Origin: Tropicibacter sp. R16_0
GTDB taxonomy: Bacteria; Pseudomonadota; Alphaproteobacteria; Rhodobacterales; Rhodobacteraceae
Reading direction: 5' to 3'
Assembly: GCF_017743935.1 (NCBI RefSeq)
Contig: NZ_JAGHRE010000017.1
Coordinates: forward strand, 1 to 64,000
DNA length: 64,000 nt
In this document: piece by piece, positions 62,346 through 64,000 of the stretch
Numbering within the stretch: the stretch's first letter is position 1
How the letters are laid out: every line of letters starts with the position of its first letter
Translations under genes and position numbers: made by a program
Notes under the pieces: model-generated
What the model was told of the DNA's origin: nothing
Seen by the model: only the letters and a program-made list of their open reading frames with translations
Database searches by the model: none

Positions 62346-63653
62346 TCAGGCTGCCGAACGGGGACCGGGTTTGCCGCCGCGCTTGGGACCACGACGGCGA
62401 CGGTTGCCACCGCCCCCGGGTTTTGCTCCGGCGCCACCCTGCGGACCCCCGCGGCTGCCACCCCGGTTGCCACCGCGGCGCGGGCCTTTGCCACGCGCGG
62501 GTTTGGCCTCTTCCTCGACAGGTTGCCAGGGGCGGCCCGACGCAATCGGGATCTGTTGGCCGATCACCTTTTGGATGGCGCGCAGCTCGTCCATCTCGTC
62601 CGGGGCGCAGAACGCGATCGCAGCACCGTCCTTGCCGGCGCGCGCGGTTCGGCCGATCCGGTGCACATAAGCGTCCGGCACGTTCGGCAGATCATAGTTG
62701 TAGACGTGTTTGACATCCGGGATGTCCAGTCCGCGCGCGGCCACATCCGTGGCCACCAGCACCTTGACCTCACCCGCCTTGAAGGCCGCAATTGCGCGTT
62801 CCCGCTGGCCCTGACTTTTGTTGCCATGCACGGCGGCGGTGGCATAGCCTGCCTTTTCCAGCACGCGGGCCAGTTTCTCGGACCCGTATTTTGTCCGGCC
62901 AAAGACGATTGCGCGTTCTTCGCGGTGGCCATCCAACAGTTCGATCAGAAGGTTTGTCTTCTCGGCCTTGGCGATGAAATGGATCGCCTGGGTGACCTTG
63001 TCGGCGGTCTTGCCTGGGGGCGAGACCTCGATCCGCTTGGGATTGCGCAGATAGCTTTGGGCTATCTCGTTCATCTGCTTGGGCATGGTGGCCGAAAACA
63101 GCATGGTCTGGCGGTCTTTGGGCAGCACGCCCGCGATTTTCCGCAAAGCGTGGATGAAGCCCAGATCCAGCATCTGGTCGGCCTCGTCCAACACCAGGAA
63201 AGAGCACTCTTCCAGGTCCACCGCATTGCGGTCCATCAGGTCCAGCAGGCGGCCGGGCGTGGCCACCAGAATGTCGGTGCCGCGCTCCAGGCGCTTGATC
63301 TGCGGGTTGATCGACACGCCACCCACGACGATCGTGACCTTGATCGGCGTGTTCTCGGTCAGCGCCCGTAGGGTTTCGGCAATCTGCTGGGCCAGTTCGC
63401 GGGTCGGGGCCAGGATCAGGCTGCGCACGACGCCTTTTGCAGGCTTGCGGCCGTATTTCAGCATCAAGGTGACCAGCGGCAGGCCAAAGGCCGCGGTCTT
63501 GCCGGTGCCGGTTTGGGCCAGGCCCATGACATCTTCGCCGTTCAGAGCATGCGGGATGGCACGTTTCTGGATCGGGGTCGGGTCGGTGATGCCCATATCG
63601 GTCAGGCGGTTAACCAGGACCTTGGGCAGGTCCATCATTTCAAAATCGCTCAC
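62346..63653 (-). CDS. rhlE: DEAD-box RNA helicase, RhlE type
   Basis: This 435-residue helicase has the Q-motif region, GLAQTGTGKTAAFG (motif I), VLDEADQML (II), FSATMP (III), and HRIGRTARAG (VI). The C-terminus is rich in Gly/Arg (GGNRGGSRGGPQGG). The start is probably the GTG at 63653 (encoding SDFEMMDLPK) with AAAGGA upstream; the frame is open a little further. It acts in ribosome assembly or RNA turnover. Confidence 0.9.
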   Translation of the reverse strand: MSDFEMMDLPKVLVNRLTDMGITDPTPIQKRAIPHALNGEDVMGLAQTGTGKTAAFGLPLVTLMLKYGRKPAKGVVRSLILAPTRELAQQIAETLRALTENTPIKVTIVVGGVSINPQIKRLERGTDILVATPGRLLDLMDRNAVDLEECSFLVLDEADQMLDLGFIHALRKIAGVLPKDRQTMLFSATMPKQMNEIAQSYLRNPKRIEVSPPGKTADKVTQAIHFIAKAEKTNLLIELLDGHREERAIVFGRTKYGSEKLARVLEKAGYATAAVHGNKSQGQRERAIAAFKAGEVKVLVATDVAARGLDIPDVKHVYNYDLPNVPDAYVHRIGRTARAGKDGAAIAFCAPDEMDELRAIQKVIGQQIPIASGRPWQPVEEEAKPARGKGPRRGGNRGGSRGGPQGGAGAKPGGGGNRRRRGPKRGGKPGPRSAA

Positions 63654-63703
63654 TTCATATCCTTTCGCGCCTGCCAACACGGCAAACGCAACATGGCCGC
63701 CCT

Positions 63704-63832
63704 CTACGGGCGACCTCTTGGGGCGCGCGGAGCCTCGGGCTTGCGGGGCCGAATGCCCTTCAAGCCGGTCCGGCGCTTTGCCCCACGCGTGATTTTGGGA
63801 ACAGTAGGTTCAAGTCCCTGACGGCGATCCAT
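63704..63832 (-). CDS. Candidate 42-residue basic protein
   Basis: ATG 63832 encodes MDRRQGLEPTVPKITRGAKR and a tail rich in Arg and Pro (RPRKPEAPRAPRGRP), ending 50 bp before the helicase start. The composition is that of an RNA-binding or disordered basic peptide. There is no clear ribosome site. It could be chance. Confidence 0.35.
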   Translation of the reverse strand: MDRRQGLEPTVPKITRGAKRRTGLKGIRPRKPEAPRAPRGRP

Positions 63833-64000
63833 ATTGTCGGATCGGGCGGTTCGGCCGCTCTTTGGTCTTATCTGCTCACGCGGCAGAGGACAAAAACCTG
63901 CCGCTCACATGGAGGGGCCGATGGGTTTTGTCAAGCCGTGGGTCACAGAACGCATATGACCTGCGGCGTGAAGCACCCACCGCCGCATGGCAGGAAGGGG

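Overview
The window looks like chromosomal DNA of a marine alphaproteobacterium of the Rhodobacterales (Roseobacter group; Ruegeria-like). This is an inference from gene content: a DksA whose zinc finger keeps a single cysteine, a PIN protein of the RSP_2648 type, the rpmF-plsX-fabH-ihfA-merR-tRNA-Pro block, nagZ-scpA-scpB behind a SPOR protein, and a GC-rich core. No species can be named from the sequence alone.

Region 1 (about 0.5-12.3 kb) is accessory and locally AT-richer. It holds a small membrane protein; a Panacea-domain antitoxin with a coupled unrecognised partner (a probable PanAT toxin-antitoxin pair); a tightly overlapped minus-strand cassette (an HTH-like gene broken by an in-frame stop, a single-TM protein, a 19-codon ORF, an FAD_oxidored-like protein without its nucleotide-binding half, and a LamG-type protein); several orphan hypothetical genes; and an exported amidohydrolase with an exported metallophosphoesterase. 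A damaged second copy of the 3' end of the LamG gene lies just upstream of glnE, so about 9 kb is bounded by a direct repeat.

Region 2 (12.3-30.3 kb) returns to core and clade genes: glnE, a DUF6778-like lipoprotein, an RlmI-type rRNA methyltransferase with a PIN protein, a SAM methyltransferase, a choloylglycine-hydrolase-like Ntn enzyme with an XRE regulator, an M48 protease, a DUF3604 protein, a MoxR/VWA chaperone-like pair with a DUF2927 lipoprotein between them, dksA, a flavin monooxygenase and exonuclease III.

Region 3 (30.3-33.3 kb) is the most unusual locus. Behind a cluster of DnaA-box-like sites lies a gene for a small protein with eight copies of MFSSGS at a period near 21 residues. 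It is followed by a 357-residue protein of unknown function and, with a 4-bp overlap, an EamA-family exporter. The layout suggests precursor, maturation or partner protein, and transporter, but this is a hypothesis.

Region 4 (33.3-64 kb) is mostly housekeeping: erpA, dgt, argS, SPOR-nagZ-scpA-scpB, a two-domain dCTP deaminase, tRNA-Pro(GGG), merR, ihfA, fabH, plsX, rpmF, a YceD/DUF177 protein, a BamE-like lipoprotein, an OlsB-like acyltransferase, an ABC-F/GNAT/chloramphenicol-phosphotransferase-like run, an SDR, tyrS, anmK, a fatty acid desaturase, a DUF985 cupin, selO, a second EamA transporter, an EEP-family hydrolase, a Hint-domain protein and an RhlE-type helicase. Several genes too short for routine calling are recorded as well. 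No CRISPR array, rRNA operon, insertion sequence or integrase was seen.
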